Positions 45,139 to 54,308 of a stretch of 64,000 bases of DNA are shown here, piece after piece. Position numbers and translations under genes: made by a program. A model generated the notes under the pieces. That model was not told the origin of the DNA and made no database searches. It saw only the letters and a list, made by a program, of their open reading frames with translations. The stretch lies in assembly GCA_016197205.1 (NCBI GenBank), contig JACPWG010000004.1, positions 1 through 64,000 on the forward strand, in the 5' to 3' direction. Numbering within the stretch: position 1 is the first letter of the stretch; every line of letters starts with the position of its first letter. The stretch comes from Planctomycetota bacterium. GTDB lineage: Bacteria > Planctomycetota > MHYJ01 > WSZJ01 > JACPWG01.

Positions 45139-47274
45139 ATGCCCGCTTCCCTACGATTCGTGTTCGCGATCCACAATCACCAGCCCGTGGGCAACTTCGA
45201 CAAGGTGCTCGAGCAGGCCCACGAGGACTCCTATCGGCCCTTCCTCGACCTGGTCGAGCGCTACCCCGAGTTCAAGTTCGGCTTCCACACGAGCGGGCCG
45301 CTCTTCGAATGGTGGGAGCGGCGCCACCCGGACCAGCTCGAGCGACTCGCGCGCCTGGCGCGGCGCGGGCAAATGGAGGTCATCGGCGGCGGCTTCTACG
45401 AGCCGATCCTTCCGCTCCTGCCTGAGCGGGACCGCCGGGGCCAAATCCGCGCCTTCACCGAGTACCTCGAGCGGCGGCTCGGCGCGAAAGTCGAGGGGAT
45501 GTGGCTCGCCGAGCGCGTCTGGGAGCAGGGGGTCGTCAAGTCGATCGTGGACGCGGGCATCCGCTGGACGGTCGTCGACGACTTCCACTTCCTGTGCTCC
45601 GGCCTCGCCGCCGACCAGCTCCAGGGCTACCACGTCACGGACGAAGAGGGCCGCGTCCTCCGCGTCTTCAACATCGCCGAGGACCTGCGCTACCGCATTC
45701 CCTTCCGCGCGCCGAAGGACACCGTCGACTACCTGCGCTCCCTGGCCACCGAGGCCGGGGACCGCGTGGTCGTCTACGCGGACGACGGCGAGAAGTTCGG
45801 CGTGTGGCCGCGCACGAAGAAGCATGTGTACGGCGATCGCTGGCTCGAGCGCTTCTTCGAGGCGATCCTCGCCGAGTCGAGCTGGCTCAAGCTGTCCTCT
45901 TTCAGCGAGGCGGTCCGCGAGGTGCGCCCGGTCGGTCGCGTCTACCTGCCGGACTGCAGCTACCGCGAGATGACGGAGTGGGCGCTGCCCGTGGACACGC
46001 AGCTCCAGTACGAGGACGCGGTGGCGGAGGTGGCGAAGGTCGGGGCGCACCATCCCGCGAAGCGCTTTCTGCGCGGCGGGACGTGGCGAAATTTCCTGTC
46101 CCGCTACCCCGAGTCGGCCGTGATGCACGCGAAGATGCGGCATGTGAGCGAGCGGGTGGATGCGCTGCCCCTGCGGTCGCGGGCGTACGAAGAGGCGCGA
46201 CAGGCGCTCTATCGGGGGCAGTGCAACTGCGCGTACTGGCACGGGGTCTTCGGCGGGCTCTACCTGCCGCACTTGCGCGACGCGGTCTATCGGAATTTGC
46301 TGGCCGCGGAGGTGCTCACCCGGGAATACGGCGCGGCCGGGGCCGGCGGCCCGACGGGCGCGGCGCCGCCCGTGGCCGAGCGTCGCGATTTCGACCTCGA
46401 CGGCGAAGAGGAAGTCCACGTCACGAACGGCCGGCTCGGCCTGTACGTGAAGCCCGGCCTGGGCGGCCACGTCTATGAATTCGACGTGCTCGACAAAGGG
46501 GCGAATCTCCTGAACGGCCTCGCACGCCGGCGGGAGTCCTACCACCGGAAGGTCAAGCTCGCGAAGGTCGTGGCCGATGCGGACGGGGTCGAGTCGATCC
46601 ACGACATGGTCCTTGCGAAGGAGGAGGGCCTGCAGCACCGGTTGCACGTGGACCCGCACTGGCGGATGGCGCTCATGGACCATTTCCTGGGCGCGGGCGC
46701 GACGCTCGAGGCGTACTCGCGGGGCTCGGTGCGCGACGCGGGCGACTTCCTGCTCGGCGTTTACGGCGCGGACGTGCGGTCGAAGGACGGGCGCGTCGAG
46801 GTCGCGCTCGCGCGGGACGGTCGGATCGGGGGACGGGCGGCGCGCGTGGAAAAGGTCCTGACGCTCGGGTCGGGGACGCGCGAAGTGGAGGTCGCGTACG
46901 CGATCACGAACCTCTCCGGAGAGCGGCTGGACGCACGCTTCGGGAGCGAGTGGAACTTCGCGCTGCTTGCGGGCCGGGCGCACGACCGCTACCTGGTGGG
47001 CGCGGACGGGCGCAACCTCGGCCCGCTCGCGACGCAGGGTGTATTCGCCGACCAGGGCCGCTTCTCCCTCGTGGACGAGTGGCAGGGGATCCGCGTGAAC
47101 CTGCACTTCGAAGCCGCGGCCGACCTCTGGGTGTTCCCCGTCGAGACCGTGAGCCAGTCCGAGGCGGGCTTCGAGCTCGTCTACCAAAGCACGTCGGTCA
47201 CGCCGTGCTGGTCGCTCGCCCTCGCGCCCGGCTCGAGCTGGCGGACGCGATTCGTCGTCGCGATCGAGGGGTAG
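45139..47274 (+). CDS. GH57 alpha-amylase / 4-alpha-glucanotransferase
   Basis: An N-terminal (beta/alpha)7 barrel of glycoside hydrolase family 57: 'FVFAIHNHQPVGNF' (region 1, HxHQP), 'VIGGGFYEPILPLLPE' (region 2), the nucleophile Glu in 'GMWLAERVWEQGVV' (region 3) and the acid Asp in 'VVVYADDGEKFGVWP' (region 4). C-terminal beta domains of the DUF1925/DUF1926 type follow ('FDLDGEEEVHVTNGRLGLYVKPGLGG...'). 711 residues, as for the archaeal 4-alpha-glucanotransferases. It rearranges alpha-1,4-glucans in the cytoplasm (glycogen or maltodextrin metabolism); no signal peptide. Followed 7 bp later by a Nudix gene. Confidence 0.93.
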   Translation: MPASLRFVFAIHNHQPVGNFDKVLEQAHEDSYRPFLDLVERYPEFKFGFHTSGPLFEWWERRHPDQLERLARLARRGQMEVIGGGFYEPILPLLPERDRRGQIRAFTEYLERRLGAKVEGMWLAERVWEQGVVKSIVDAGIRWTVVDDFHFLCSGLAADQLQGYHVTDEEGRVLRVFNIAEDLRYRIPFRAPKDTVDYLRSLATEAGDRVVVYADDGEKFGVWPRTKKHVYGDRWLERFFEAILAESSWLKLSSFSEAVREVRPVGRVYLPDCSYREMTEWALPVDTQLQYEDAVAEVAKVGAHHPAKRFLRGGTWRNFLSRYPESAVMHAKMRHVSERVDALPLRSRAYEEARQALYRGQCNCAYWHGVFGGLYLPHLRDAVYRNLLAAEVLTREYGAAGAGGPTGAAPPVAERRDFDLDGEEEVHVTNGRLGLYVKPGLGGHVYEFDVLDKGANLLNGLARRRESYHRKVKLAKVVADADGVESIHDMVLAKEEGLQHRLHVDPHWRMALMDHFLGAGATLEAYSRGSVRDAGDFLLGVYGADVRSKDGRVEVALARDGRIGGRAARVEKVLTLGSGTREVEVAYAITNLSGERLDARFGSEWNFALLAGRAHDRYLVGADGRNLGPLATQGVFADQGRFSLVDEWQGIRVNLHFEAAADLWVFPVETVSQSEAGFELVYQSTSVTPCWSLALAPGSSWRTRFVVAIEG

Positions 47275-47281
47275 CGCGCGC

Positions 47282-47719
47282 ATGCCTCGCCCGATCCAGC
47301 GCTTCGAAGTGGGCATCAAGGCCTTCGTCGTACGCGACGACAAGCTGCTGCTGTTGCAGGAGAGCGGGACGAAGCTCTGGGAGCTGCCCGGCGGGCGGAT
47401 CGACGTGGGGGAGGAGCTGCTGCCGCAGACGGCGGTCCTCGCGCGGGAGTTGCGGGAGGAGCTGGGGGAGGACTTCCGGGTGGACCTGGGCCCGCTCGCG
47501 GTCACTTGGATCCGCAACCGGCCGCCGGACTTTGTTTTTCTCGTGGGCCGACTCTGCTGGCACCGGCAGGGGGAGCCCCGGCTCAGCCAGGAGCACGCGG
47601 AAGCGCGGTGGGCGGATGCCAACGGCTGGCGCGCGCTGCCGCTCGCCCCGGGCTACCTCGAAGGCCTCGAGGAATTCTGGCGCGTGTTCCCGAGCCTCGC
47701 CGCCACGCGACGCGGGTGA
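47282..47719 (+). CDS. Nudix hydrolase
   Basis: It contains a Nudix box 'GGRIDVGEELLPQTAVLARELREELG' (positions about 37-62), with the REUxEExG part complete. There are ten residues rather than seven between the GE and RE elements, a three-residue insertion. Nudix enzymes cleave nucleoside diphosphates linked to other groups; the substrate cannot be told from the sequence (a nucleotide sugar would fit the GH57 neighbour, but that is only inference). 145 residues, cytoplasmic, 7 bp after the GH57 stop, so same transcript. Confidence 0.85.
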   Translation: MPRPIQRFEVGIKAFVVRDDKLLLLQESGTKLWELPGGRIDVGEELLPQTAVLARELREELGEDFRVDLGPLAVTWIRNRPPDFVFLVGRLCWHRQGEPRLSQEHAEARWADANGWRALPLAPGYLEGLEEFWRVFPSLAATRRG

Positions 47720-47754
47720 GGAATAGTCCCCCGACTCCCCGGTACACACCCTGA

Positions 47755-47918
47755 GTACCGCTCCACGGAAGTCGGTGGCCAATAGCCGAAGGCAAGTTCG
47801 GCCGCCCGCGAGGCGCGCGAGCGAGGCGTAGTAACGGAGAACTACGTCGCGCGCGCGCAACGAAGCAGGCGGCCGAAATCGCCGAGGAAATCGGTCACCC
47901 AATTCTGTGGGGCGGTAC
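47755..47918 (-). repeat. MITE-like element, family 2, copy b (164 bp, inverted)
   Basis: The left end is GTACCGCTCCACGGAAGTCG and the right end is the inverse of GTACCGCCCCACAGAATTGG, the same ends as copy a (44030-44228) in opposite orientation. The interior is shorter and diverged. Confidence 0.75.
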
Positions 47919-48013
47919 TGAGAAGATCTTCGGAACTCCGCCGTTCCCGCGGACGTCGGAGAGGGCCTTCCGCAAGGACGAACTTCCCAGGCTCGTGTAC
48001 GGAGGAGGAACCC

Positions 48014-49201
48014 ATGTACCGAGGAATGTCGCCTGTCCCGGCCGCCCTGCGCGCGGCGGCCGCCTTCGCCGCGCTGGTTGCGCTCGCCCTGCCCGCCTTC
48101 GCCGAGGAACGGCCCGCGCCGCCCCGCACGCCCGACGTGGACATCGTCTTCTGCATCGACCAAAGCGGCAGCATGGAACAGATCATCGCCGCGGCGAAGC
48201 AGAAGATCTGGTCGATCGTCAACGAGATGGCCACCGCCCGCCCGACGCCGAACCTGCGGATTGGGCTCCTCGGGTACGGGTACGATCCCTTCCTGGAAAG
48301 CACCGGCTTCCTGCACGTCTACACGGACCTGTCGAGCGACCTGGACGCGGTGAATGCCCAACTCATGAAGCTTACGACGCAAGGCTCGAAGGAGTACGTC
48401 GGCCAGGCGATCCACGAGGCCACCTCGAAGATGTCGTGGAGCGCCTCCCCGGACGCCCTCCGGCTCATCTACATGGTCGGAAACGAGCGGGCCGACCAGG
48501 ACGCGGACCAGGGGCGGCTCGGGTACCGCGTGGTTGCGAAGCGGGCGATCGAAAAGGGGATCGTCGTGAACACGATCTACGGCGGGGACACGGAGCTGGC
48601 CCTGGCCGAGCCGCAGTGGCAGGAGATCGCCCGCCTCACGGACGGCGCGTACGCGCGGATCGACCTCTCGGGCGGCGTGGTTTCGATCGCGACTCCCTAC
48701 GACGAGGAGTTGGTGACGGCCAACACGGCGCTGAACGGCACGTTTGTGCCCTTCGGCCGGGACGGCAAGGACCGCATGCTGGAATGCGAGAAGCAAGACG
48801 CGAACGCGGCGGCCTCGGGCTCGGCCGCGGCGCCGAGGGAGGCGCTCGCGCAGCGCGCGGCCTCGAAGGCCGGGAAGCTCTACAAGACGGACGAGTGGGA
48901 CCTGGTCGAGGCGTCGTCGAAGCCCGAGTTCAAGCTCGAGGACGTGAAGGACGAGGACCTGCCGGCGGACCTGCGCGGGAAGTCCGTCGACGAGAAGAGG
49001 GCCTGGGTCGCGAAGAAGTCCGCGGAACGGGCCGCGGTGCGCCGGCGGATCCAGGAGCTCACCGAGAAGCGCGAGGCCTTCGTCCGCGAGGAGATGAAGA
49101 AGCAGTCGCTCGACGCGGACAAGGGGTTTGACGGCGTGGTGCGCCGGTCCCTGCGCGAAGAGGCGGCGAAGAAGGGGCTGCGGTTTGAGGAGAAGAAGTG
49201 A
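48014..49201 (+). CDS. Secreted von Willebrand factor A-domain protein
   Basis: Signal peptide (about 1-30). The VWA domain (about 40-225) has the metal-ion-dependent adhesion site: DxSxS in 'CIDQSGSM', and 'TTQGSKEYVGQAIHEA' for the threonine loop. The second half is a charged helical region (about 250-395) rich in Lys/Glu with 'AERAAVRRRIQELTEKREAF', likely coiled coil. Probably a periplasmic or surface binding protein; partner unknown. GGAGGAGG at 48001-48008 sets the start at 48014. Monocistronic. Confidence 0.85.
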   Translation: MYRGMSPVPAALRAAAAFAALVALALPAFAEERPAPPRTPDVDIVFCIDQSGSMEQIIAAAKQKIWSIVNEMATARPTPNLRIGLLGYGYDPFLESTGFLHVYTDLSSDLDAVNAQLMKLTTQGSKEYVGQAIHEATSKMSWSASPDALRLIYMVGNERADQDADQGRLGYRVVAKRAIEKGIVVNTIYGGDTELALAEPQWQEIARLTDGAYARIDLSGGVVSIATPYDEELVTANTALNGTFVPFGRDGKDRMLECEKQDANAAASGSAAAPREALAQRAASKAGKLYKTDEWDLVEASSKPEFKLEDVKDEDLPADLRGKSVDEKRAWVAKKSAERAAVRRRIQELTEKREAFVREEMKKQSLDADKGFDGVVRRSLREEAAKKGLRFEEKK

Positions 49202-49376
49202 GATGAGTCGAACAGGCAGAAGGGTGTGCGGTCAGGCCGGACATCCGCCTTGACTTCCGCGTCTTCCCCCGACAAGCTCGACGGCCGAGATCCGTTCCCT
49301 GGCTGGAGAAGACGCATGACGGTCGCGGCGGCACGCAGCGCGCACACGGAAGGTCGCTGAAGCCCTCGCGTCGCGC

Positions 49377-49781
49377 CTACCTCGCGGTTGCGGCGAAGAA
49401 ATAGCGGACGGCCGCGACGCCGAAGGCGAACACGAGTCCGAAGAGGAAGGACTCGAAGCGGACGGAGGAGCGGTCGTGCCGGCGGCGGTGGCGTCCCCAT
49501 GCCTCGGTGGCCGCGCCGACGGCCAGGGGGGCCGCCACGAGATTGACGACGCGGAGGGTGGGGTTCACGAGGAAGGAGCGCGGGAAGGCGAAGAGGCTGA
49601 GCCAGCCGAGGACCAGGCCGAGTCCGAGGTAGGCGAAGAGTCCGGGGAAGGGGCCGAGGTCCTCCCCCTCGCGGAAGGGGGCCGTGAGGATTCGGATCAC
49701 GCCGTCGATCAGGACCTGGGCGACGATCTGGATCACCAGTTCGCCCAGCAGCTCGACGAAGCACCCGAGCAGCAACTCCAT
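49377..49781 (-). CDS. Small membrane protein, unknown
   Basis: 134 residues with about four hydrophobic helices (about 1-30, 45-68, 75-92 and 112-130) and an Arg/His-rich loop 'WGRHRRRHDRS'. No family recognised. It starts four bases after the stop of the zinc-ribbon-Bax-inhibitor gene on the same strand, so the two are translationally coupled and may form a membrane complex (inference). Confidence 0.7.
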   Translation of the reverse strand: MELLLGCFVELLGELVIQIVAQVLIDGVIRILTAPFREGEDLGPFPGLFAYLGLGLVLGWLSLFAFPRSFLVNPTLRVVNLVAAPLAVGAATEAWGRHRRRHDRSSVRFESFLFGLVFAFGVAAVRYFFAATAR

Positions 49782-49785
49782 TGCC

Positions 49786-50847
49786 CTACACCCTTCCCCC
49801 GCGGGCGAGCGCGCGCACGGCGTTCAAGAAGAGGTTCACCACGTCCAGGTAGAGGTCGAGGGTCGCAGGCACGGTCTCGGTCGTGTCGCACTGGTGGATG
49901 ATGCGCGACGTGTCGTACAGGAGGTAGCCGCTGAAGAGGAGCGCGGCCACGACGCTCCAGACCAGATCTACGACCCGGCCGCCGACGAACACGAGGGCGA
50001 AGCCGGAGACGACAAGCGTGGAGAGGGCGGTGAGGAGCATGCCTCGAAGCCAGGAGAACTCGCGGCGGGTGAAGTGAACGTAGGCCGTGAGTCCGAGGAA
50101 GGTGGCGGCGGTGAGCCCCGCTGCCTGCCAGACGATCCCGCCCAGGCCGGCGGCGACGTAGCGCAAGACGATGCCGGTCAGGGAGAACCCCGATAGCGAG
50201 GTGAAGGCCAGGAGCGCTGCGAGGTTCAGCCCCGGGGTCTTGCGGACGCGGAGGGCGGCGACAAAAAAAACAACGGTGAGCGCCAGGCTCGCCCAGACGG
50301 CCGCGGTGACGGCGGCCAGGCCGGTCGCGGCGCCGACGGCGCCCCCGAGCGCGGTCACGACGAGGGAGAGGACGAGAAGGGCGTACACGTTGCGGACGAA
50401 CTGCATTCGGCCTGCGACGGGTTCGCGTGCGGCGGGCTTTTCGACCGCGTACGTGGCGGCGAGGATTTCATGGGCGCGCGCGACCTGGCGGAGCTGCGCG
50501 CGGCTTTCCGCGGTGAAGACCGCGTCGAGCGTCTGGGTCAAGCCCTGGATGCGCTCCAACTCCCCGCGGTCGAGGTACACGCCGTTGCAGGCGGTGCAGA
50601 CGTCGAGCTCCAGCGGCGAGGAGTCGGCGTACGGGCGTTCGTGGAGGATGGCGCCACAGCGGGGGCAGGCGAAGGCGGTGGGCCGGGGCGCGACCGCGAC
50701 CTGGGGAACGTCCGCGGCCGTGTGGGTGAGGGCCGCGAGCTCGGTGCGATCCAGCCAGACGCCGTCGCACTTGGCGCAGAGATCGACGAGCACGCCCCTG
50801 ACGCGGCGCTCGAACATGTAGCCGGAACACTTCGGACACGGGATCAT
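49786..50847 (-). CDS. Zinc-ribbon (zf-TFIIB x2) fused to Bax inhibitor-1 family membrane domain
   Basis: Two N-terminal zf-TFIIB ribbons: 'CPKCSGYMFER...CAKCDGVWLDRTEL' (about 4-37) and 'CPRCGAILHER...CTACNGVYLDRGEL' (about 58-100). A helical linker leads to a seven-helix BI-1/YccA-like domain (about 150-350), 'NVYALLVLSLVVTALGGAVG' to 'LLYDTSRIIHQCDTTETVPATLDLYLDVVNLFLNAVRAL'. The ending 'YDTxxI...ALxLYLDxxNLFLxxLRL' is the BI-1 hallmark, and the Asp residues in it are the pH/Ca2+ sensors known in the family. Met 50847 has GGAGG. Stand-alone BI-1 proteins lack the ribbons, so this is a fusion. Confidence 0.88.
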   Translation of the reverse strand: MIPCPKCSGYMFERRVRGVLVDLCAKCDGVWLDRTELAALTHTAADVPQVAVAPRPTAFACPRCGAILHERPYADSSPLELDVCTACNGVYLDRGELERIQGLTQTLDAVFTAESRAQLRQVARAHEILAATYAVEKPAAREPVAGRMQFVRNVYALLVLSLVVTALGGAVGAATGLAAVTAAVWASLALTVVFFVAALRVRKTPGLNLAALLAFTSLSGFSLTGIVLRYVAAGLGGIVWQAAGLTAATFLGLTAYVHFTRREFSWLRGMLLTALSTLVVSGFALVFVGGRVVDLVWSVVAALLFSGYLLYDTSRIIHQCDTTETVPATLDLYLDVVNLFLNAVRALARGGRV

Positions 50848-51479
50848 CCCTGGCCTCCGCGGGGACGGGCGCGCACAGGCCCGGCGCCGTGCCGGGCGAG
50901 GAGCGGGGCGGACGGGGGCGGACGGGGGCGAGAGAGGGATCGGCCGCCCTCTCGGCCCGCCGGGAGCGGTGCGCGAGGGGCCCAGGGGTTCCAGGATACC
51001 ACGGGGGCGCGGGATTGTCGATTGCGCTTTCGCGGTGTGGGGGCACGGCCGGGGGCGGGTCCGGGGGCGAGGCGAGCGGGAGTGAAGGCCGGTCGCCGTG
51101 CGGGTGCAGGGCGGAAGCCCTGCACCACAATGCCGCGAGCGCGGCCGACCACGGGGAGTAGTGCAGCACGAGGGCGCGAGAGCGGGCGAAGGCGGGAGGG
51201 CCCTGAACTGCCGGAGCGCCCGGGCGCGTGCCAGGGCGCGCGTGGCCCGGCACGCGGCGTGGACCGTGTCGCACCCTTTGTGGTGCAGGGCTTCCGCCCT
51301 GCACCCGTTAGCGCGCGGCTGGTCGGAAGCACCTCCCCGCTTCCGCCAGGGACCGCGCCCGCACTCCACAAGCTCGGTGCTTGTCGCGCGGCTCGTCCCG
51401 GCAGTGCAGGACTTCCGCTCCTTGCCTGGGCCGGAGGCTTCGGGGCCTCGCACCCCGCCCTCCCGCCTCGCGACTCTCT
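50848..51479. repeat. Gene-free stretch with a perfect 29-bp inverted repeat
   Basis: 51102-51130 and 51278-51306 are exact inverse copies. Each is itself a hairpin (GGTGCAGGGC-GGAA-GCCCTGCACC). The 147 bp between them looks non-coding. 50880-51060 is a G-rich tract without other structure. No gene seen. Confidence 0.8.
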
Positions 51480-51968
51480 CTACCTCTCGCTCCAGGTCGT
51501 GCGCTGCTCCCAGGCCGGATCCTCGCCGGCCTGGACACTGTCCATCGCGTCGTTCGTGAGCTGATCCACCCGCTCGTTCCCTCGATTGCCCGCGTGCCCG
51601 CGCACCCATCGCCAGGCGACCTGGTAGCGCGCGTTCAGGCGATCCAGCTCCTGGAGCAGGTCCACGTTCTTCAGCTCGCCGCCTTTTTTTTTCCAGCCGC
51701 GCGCCTTCCAGCCCGCCAGCCATTCGGTCATGCAGGAGATCATGTACTGGCTGTCGCTGTGCAGCACCACGCTGACGTCGGACTTCGTGAGCGCGCGCAG
51801 CGCCTCGATCGCGGCCATCATCTCCATCCGGTTGTTCGTCGTGTGCGCCTCCCCTCCCCTTCGCTCCAGGGCCTTCCCCGTCCCCGGGTGGAAGAGCAGG
51901 AAGCCCCACCCGCCGGGGCCCGGGTTCCCGCGGCACCCCCCGTCCGTATAGGCGATCACGTCCGGCAT
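51480..51968 (-). CDS. rnhA: Ribonuclease HI
   Basis: RNase H1 cleaves RNA in RNA-DNA hybrids. The catalytic residues are present: Asp in 'AYTDGGCRGNPGPGGWG', Glu in 'NNRMEMMAAIEAL', Asp in 'LHSDSQYMI' and the C-terminal Asp in 'GNERVDQLTNDAM', with the His of 'VRGHAGNRGNE'. 162 residues, the normal bacterial length. Met 51968 follows GGGGAGG and is preferred to an upstream in-frame Met at 52025, which would add an unrelated 19-residue leader. The KKK at 'GWKKKGGEL' is written as an A9 tract on the coding strand (51684-51692). Confidence 0.95.
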   Translation of the reverse strand: MPDVIAYTDGGCRGNPGPGGWGFLLFHPGTGKALERRGGEAHTTNNRMEMMAAIEALRALTKSDVSVVLHSDSQYMISCMTEWLAGWKARGWKKKGGELKNVDLLQELDRLNARYQVAWRWVRGHAGNRGNERVDQLTNDAMDSVQAGEDPAWEQRTTWSER

Positions 51969-52052
51969 GTCGTACCTCCCCGGTGCTGGTCCCACGACGA
52001 AAACGCTTGAACGCGGCGTGGTCATGCGACGTGACGCGACGCCCGCGCGTCC

Positions 52053-54308
52053 TCACCGCCGCGGTTCGATCCAAAGCTGAAGCTGCGCGTGCCCGTCGAG
52101 CTCGAAGTGCTCGATGCGGAGCCGGTGCTTGCCCGCCGCCAGCGAGACCGTGCCCCGGTCCTCCGTGGGTCCGTGCCAGGTCCAGTCGTCGATCACCGGC
52201 CGGTCATCGACCCACACGCGGACGCCGTCGTCGCTCCTCGTCCGGAAGTCGTACGCGCCGGCCGGGAAGTCCAGCTCCGTCGTCCCCACGGTCGCGAAGT
52301 AGTCCGCGGGCACCCGCTCGCCCGGCGGCTGCGCCCCCCACGTGAAGTCGATCCGGTCGAGCTTTCGGCTCTCCAGCGGGGCCGCGGCCACCACGGCCGT
52401 CCAGTCTTCCGGCGGGCGCTTCGGTCCCCGGCCTTTCCACTTGTAAAAGCGCACCTCCCACTCCGCCGCCACCAGCGTGCCGGCGACCTCGAGGGTCGCC
52501 TCGCCGATCCGGACCCGGGCTCGAAAGGGGAGCAGGCCGGACCGCTTCGGCGCGATGCGGAGCGTCCCGGGCAGTCGTCCCGCGGCGGGAGTGACCTCGA
52601 CCTCCCCCTCTACGGTGAGCACCTGATACGCGCCTGCGGGCCCGAGCGCGTAGACCTCCGCCTCGCCGGCCCCGCTGACCGTCGAAGGAAAGAGGCGAGG
52701 GGCGCGGAAATCGTAAGGCCCCCACTCGTCCACGAAGATGAACCGCCGGCCCCTCGTCGCCCCTTCGGGCAGCAGGGCGTCCAGCGTGCCGCGCACCGAC
52801 GGCGGCTCGACCCGCACGGGCGGAATCGCGACTTCCCCGCGCACCGGTCCCGGCGCCGCGGCCTCCACTCTTCCCTCGAACCGCCCCAGCCGCACGCCCT
52901 GGCAGGCACCGTCGTAGCGGAGCGCGATGGGCGCCTCCACGACGTTTTCGCTGATCGAGACGTCCACCGTACCGGCCAGCTCGATCGCGGCCGAGGCCTC
53001 CTTGCGAAAGGCGTTCTTCGCGATCAGGTACCCCCGCGACGGCGTCGGCCGGGTCCGCCCGTACACCGTTTTCTGAAAGTCCTCGTTCGGGGACGACCAC
53101 AGCTTGACGCCGAGCTGGTCCCCCTCGAAGTCGTTCCCCTCGAGCCGGTTGTCCTGGCCGTGCTCGATGGCCACCCCGACTCCGCAGCCGCGGATCCGGT
53201 TTCCCAGCAACAGCGTGCCGTAGCTGTAGCCCGCCCACACGCCGTACTCGCACTCCTCGAGGCGGTTTTCGACGAACCGGTTCCCCTGCGAAAAGGTCGC
53301 CTCGATCCCGTTCGCCGCGGCGTGGGAGAAGTCGTTGCGGTACACCAGATTCCGGTTGCAGCCGCCGACGCCCGTCCGCTGGAGCGTCTCGTTGCCCGCG
53401 TAGAGGAAGAAGCCGTCGCCGCCGTGCGTGGCGCTGTTCCAGGCGAAGACGTTGTCGCTCGACTGCTCGTAGACCAGGATGCCGGCCGAGTCCTGACCCC
53501 GGTGGTAGACGCCGAAGCTGAACCCGCGGATGCACCAGTCGAACTTGTTGTGGGAGACCTCGTTTCGGGAGGAGCGCCACAGGGCGAGGCCCCACCCGGA
53601 AAGGAAGCTCATGTCGTTGTCGTAGATCCAGGAGTCCTCGACGCGCGAAAGGCAGATGCCATTCTGGCCGCGACGCGCGCGATTGCCCGCGAGCGTGATC
53701 CCGCGCGAGCGCTCCACGTAGATGCCGGCCCCGTAGCGGAACCACTCGTTGGCGTCATTCTCGTGGCCGAAGAGCCAGTCCGAGCCGTCCTCCGCGCGGG
53801 GCGTCGACTTGAGCCGTGCGCGCCAGTTGTCGGAGACGTCGCAGCCCGTGAGGGTGAGGCCGTCGCACTCCTTGAAGTAGAAGCCGAGCTTGAAACCGCG
53901 GACGTGGAGATTCTTGAGGGTGAGATTGCGGCAACCGGACGCGACCACCCCCCAGCCCCGGTACTGGTCCGCGGCGAGGTCGTCCGGCGCCCCTGCGAGG
54001 ACCGCCCCCTGGAAGTCGAGGGTGAGGTCGTCCCCCTTGATGCGGACGACCCCGAGGTCGCCGGCGTCCGGGAGCCGGTAAGTGCCGGGGGCGATGCGGG
54101 CGCTTCGCGTGAGAAGCTGGTCGTCCCCGGTGAGGCGGATTTCCTCGAGCGGCGCGTCAGCCGCGCCCGGCGTGGTGGCGGCGGCCGGCGGGTCGGCGCG
54201 GGCGGGAAGCGGCAAGGCCGGCGAGAGTCCGAGCCAGGCGAGCAGCGCGAGGACCGCCGCGGGCGCGCCCAGCCCAGGACGCGGCGCGGCGCGCGGGAGT
54301 CCCGACAA
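52053..54308 (-). CDS. Secreted right-handed beta-helix protein with C-terminal PA14 domain
   Basis: Signal peptide (about 8-38), then a parallel beta-helix (about 60-430) of the NosD/CASH type with repeated 'N-x-(L/I)-x-x-N' rungs ('NLTLKNLHVRGF', 'GITLAGNRARR', 'NEVSHNKFD', 'NRFVENRLEECEYG', 'NRLEGNDFEGDQLG'). A beta-sandwich middle (about 480-640) precedes a PA14-like carbohydrate-binding domain at the end ('YDFRTRSDDGVRVWVDDRPVIDDWTWHG', 'LRIEHFELDGHAQLQLWIEP'). Probably binds or cleaves extracellular polysaccharide. The TTG at 54308 is the start: a perfect AAGGAGG lies six bases upstream and no ATG or GTG is better placed. 751 residues. Confidence 0.82.
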   Translation of the reverse strand: MSGLPRAAPRPGLGAPAAVLALLAWLGLSPALPLPARADPPAAATTPGAADAPLEEIRLTGDDQLLTRSARIAPGTYRLPDAGDLGVVRIKGDDLTLDFQGAVLAGAPDDLAADQYRGWGVVASGCRNLTLKNLHVRGFKLGFYFKECDGLTLTGCDVSDNWRARLKSTPRAEDGSDWLFGHENDANEWFRYGAGIYVERSRGITLAGNRARRGQNGICLSRVEDSWIYDNDMSFLSGWGLALWRSSRNEVSHNKFDWCIRGFSFGVYHRGQDSAGILVYEQSSDNVFAWNSATHGGDGFFLYAGNETLQRTGVGGCNRNLVYRNDFSHAAANGIEATFSQGNRFVENRLEECEYGVWAGYSYGTLLLGNRIRGCGVGVAIEHGQDNRLEGNDFEGDQLGVKLWSSPNEDFQKTVYGRTRPTPSRGYLIAKNAFRKEASAAIELAGTVDVSISENVVEAPIALRYDGACQGVRLGRFEGRVEAAAPGPVRGEVAIPPVRVEPPSVRGTLDALLPEGATRGRRFIFVDEWGPYDFRAPRLFPSTVSGAGEAEVYALGPAGAYQVLTVEGEVEVTPAAGRLPGTLRIAPKRSGLLPFRARVRIGEATLEVAGTLVAAEWEVRFYKWKGRGPKRPPEDWTAVVAAAPLESRKLDRIDFTWGAQPPGERVPADYFATVGTTELDFPAGAYDFRTRSDDGVRVWVDDRPVIDDWTWHGPTEDRGTVSLAAGKHRLRIEHFELDGHAQLQLWIEPRR

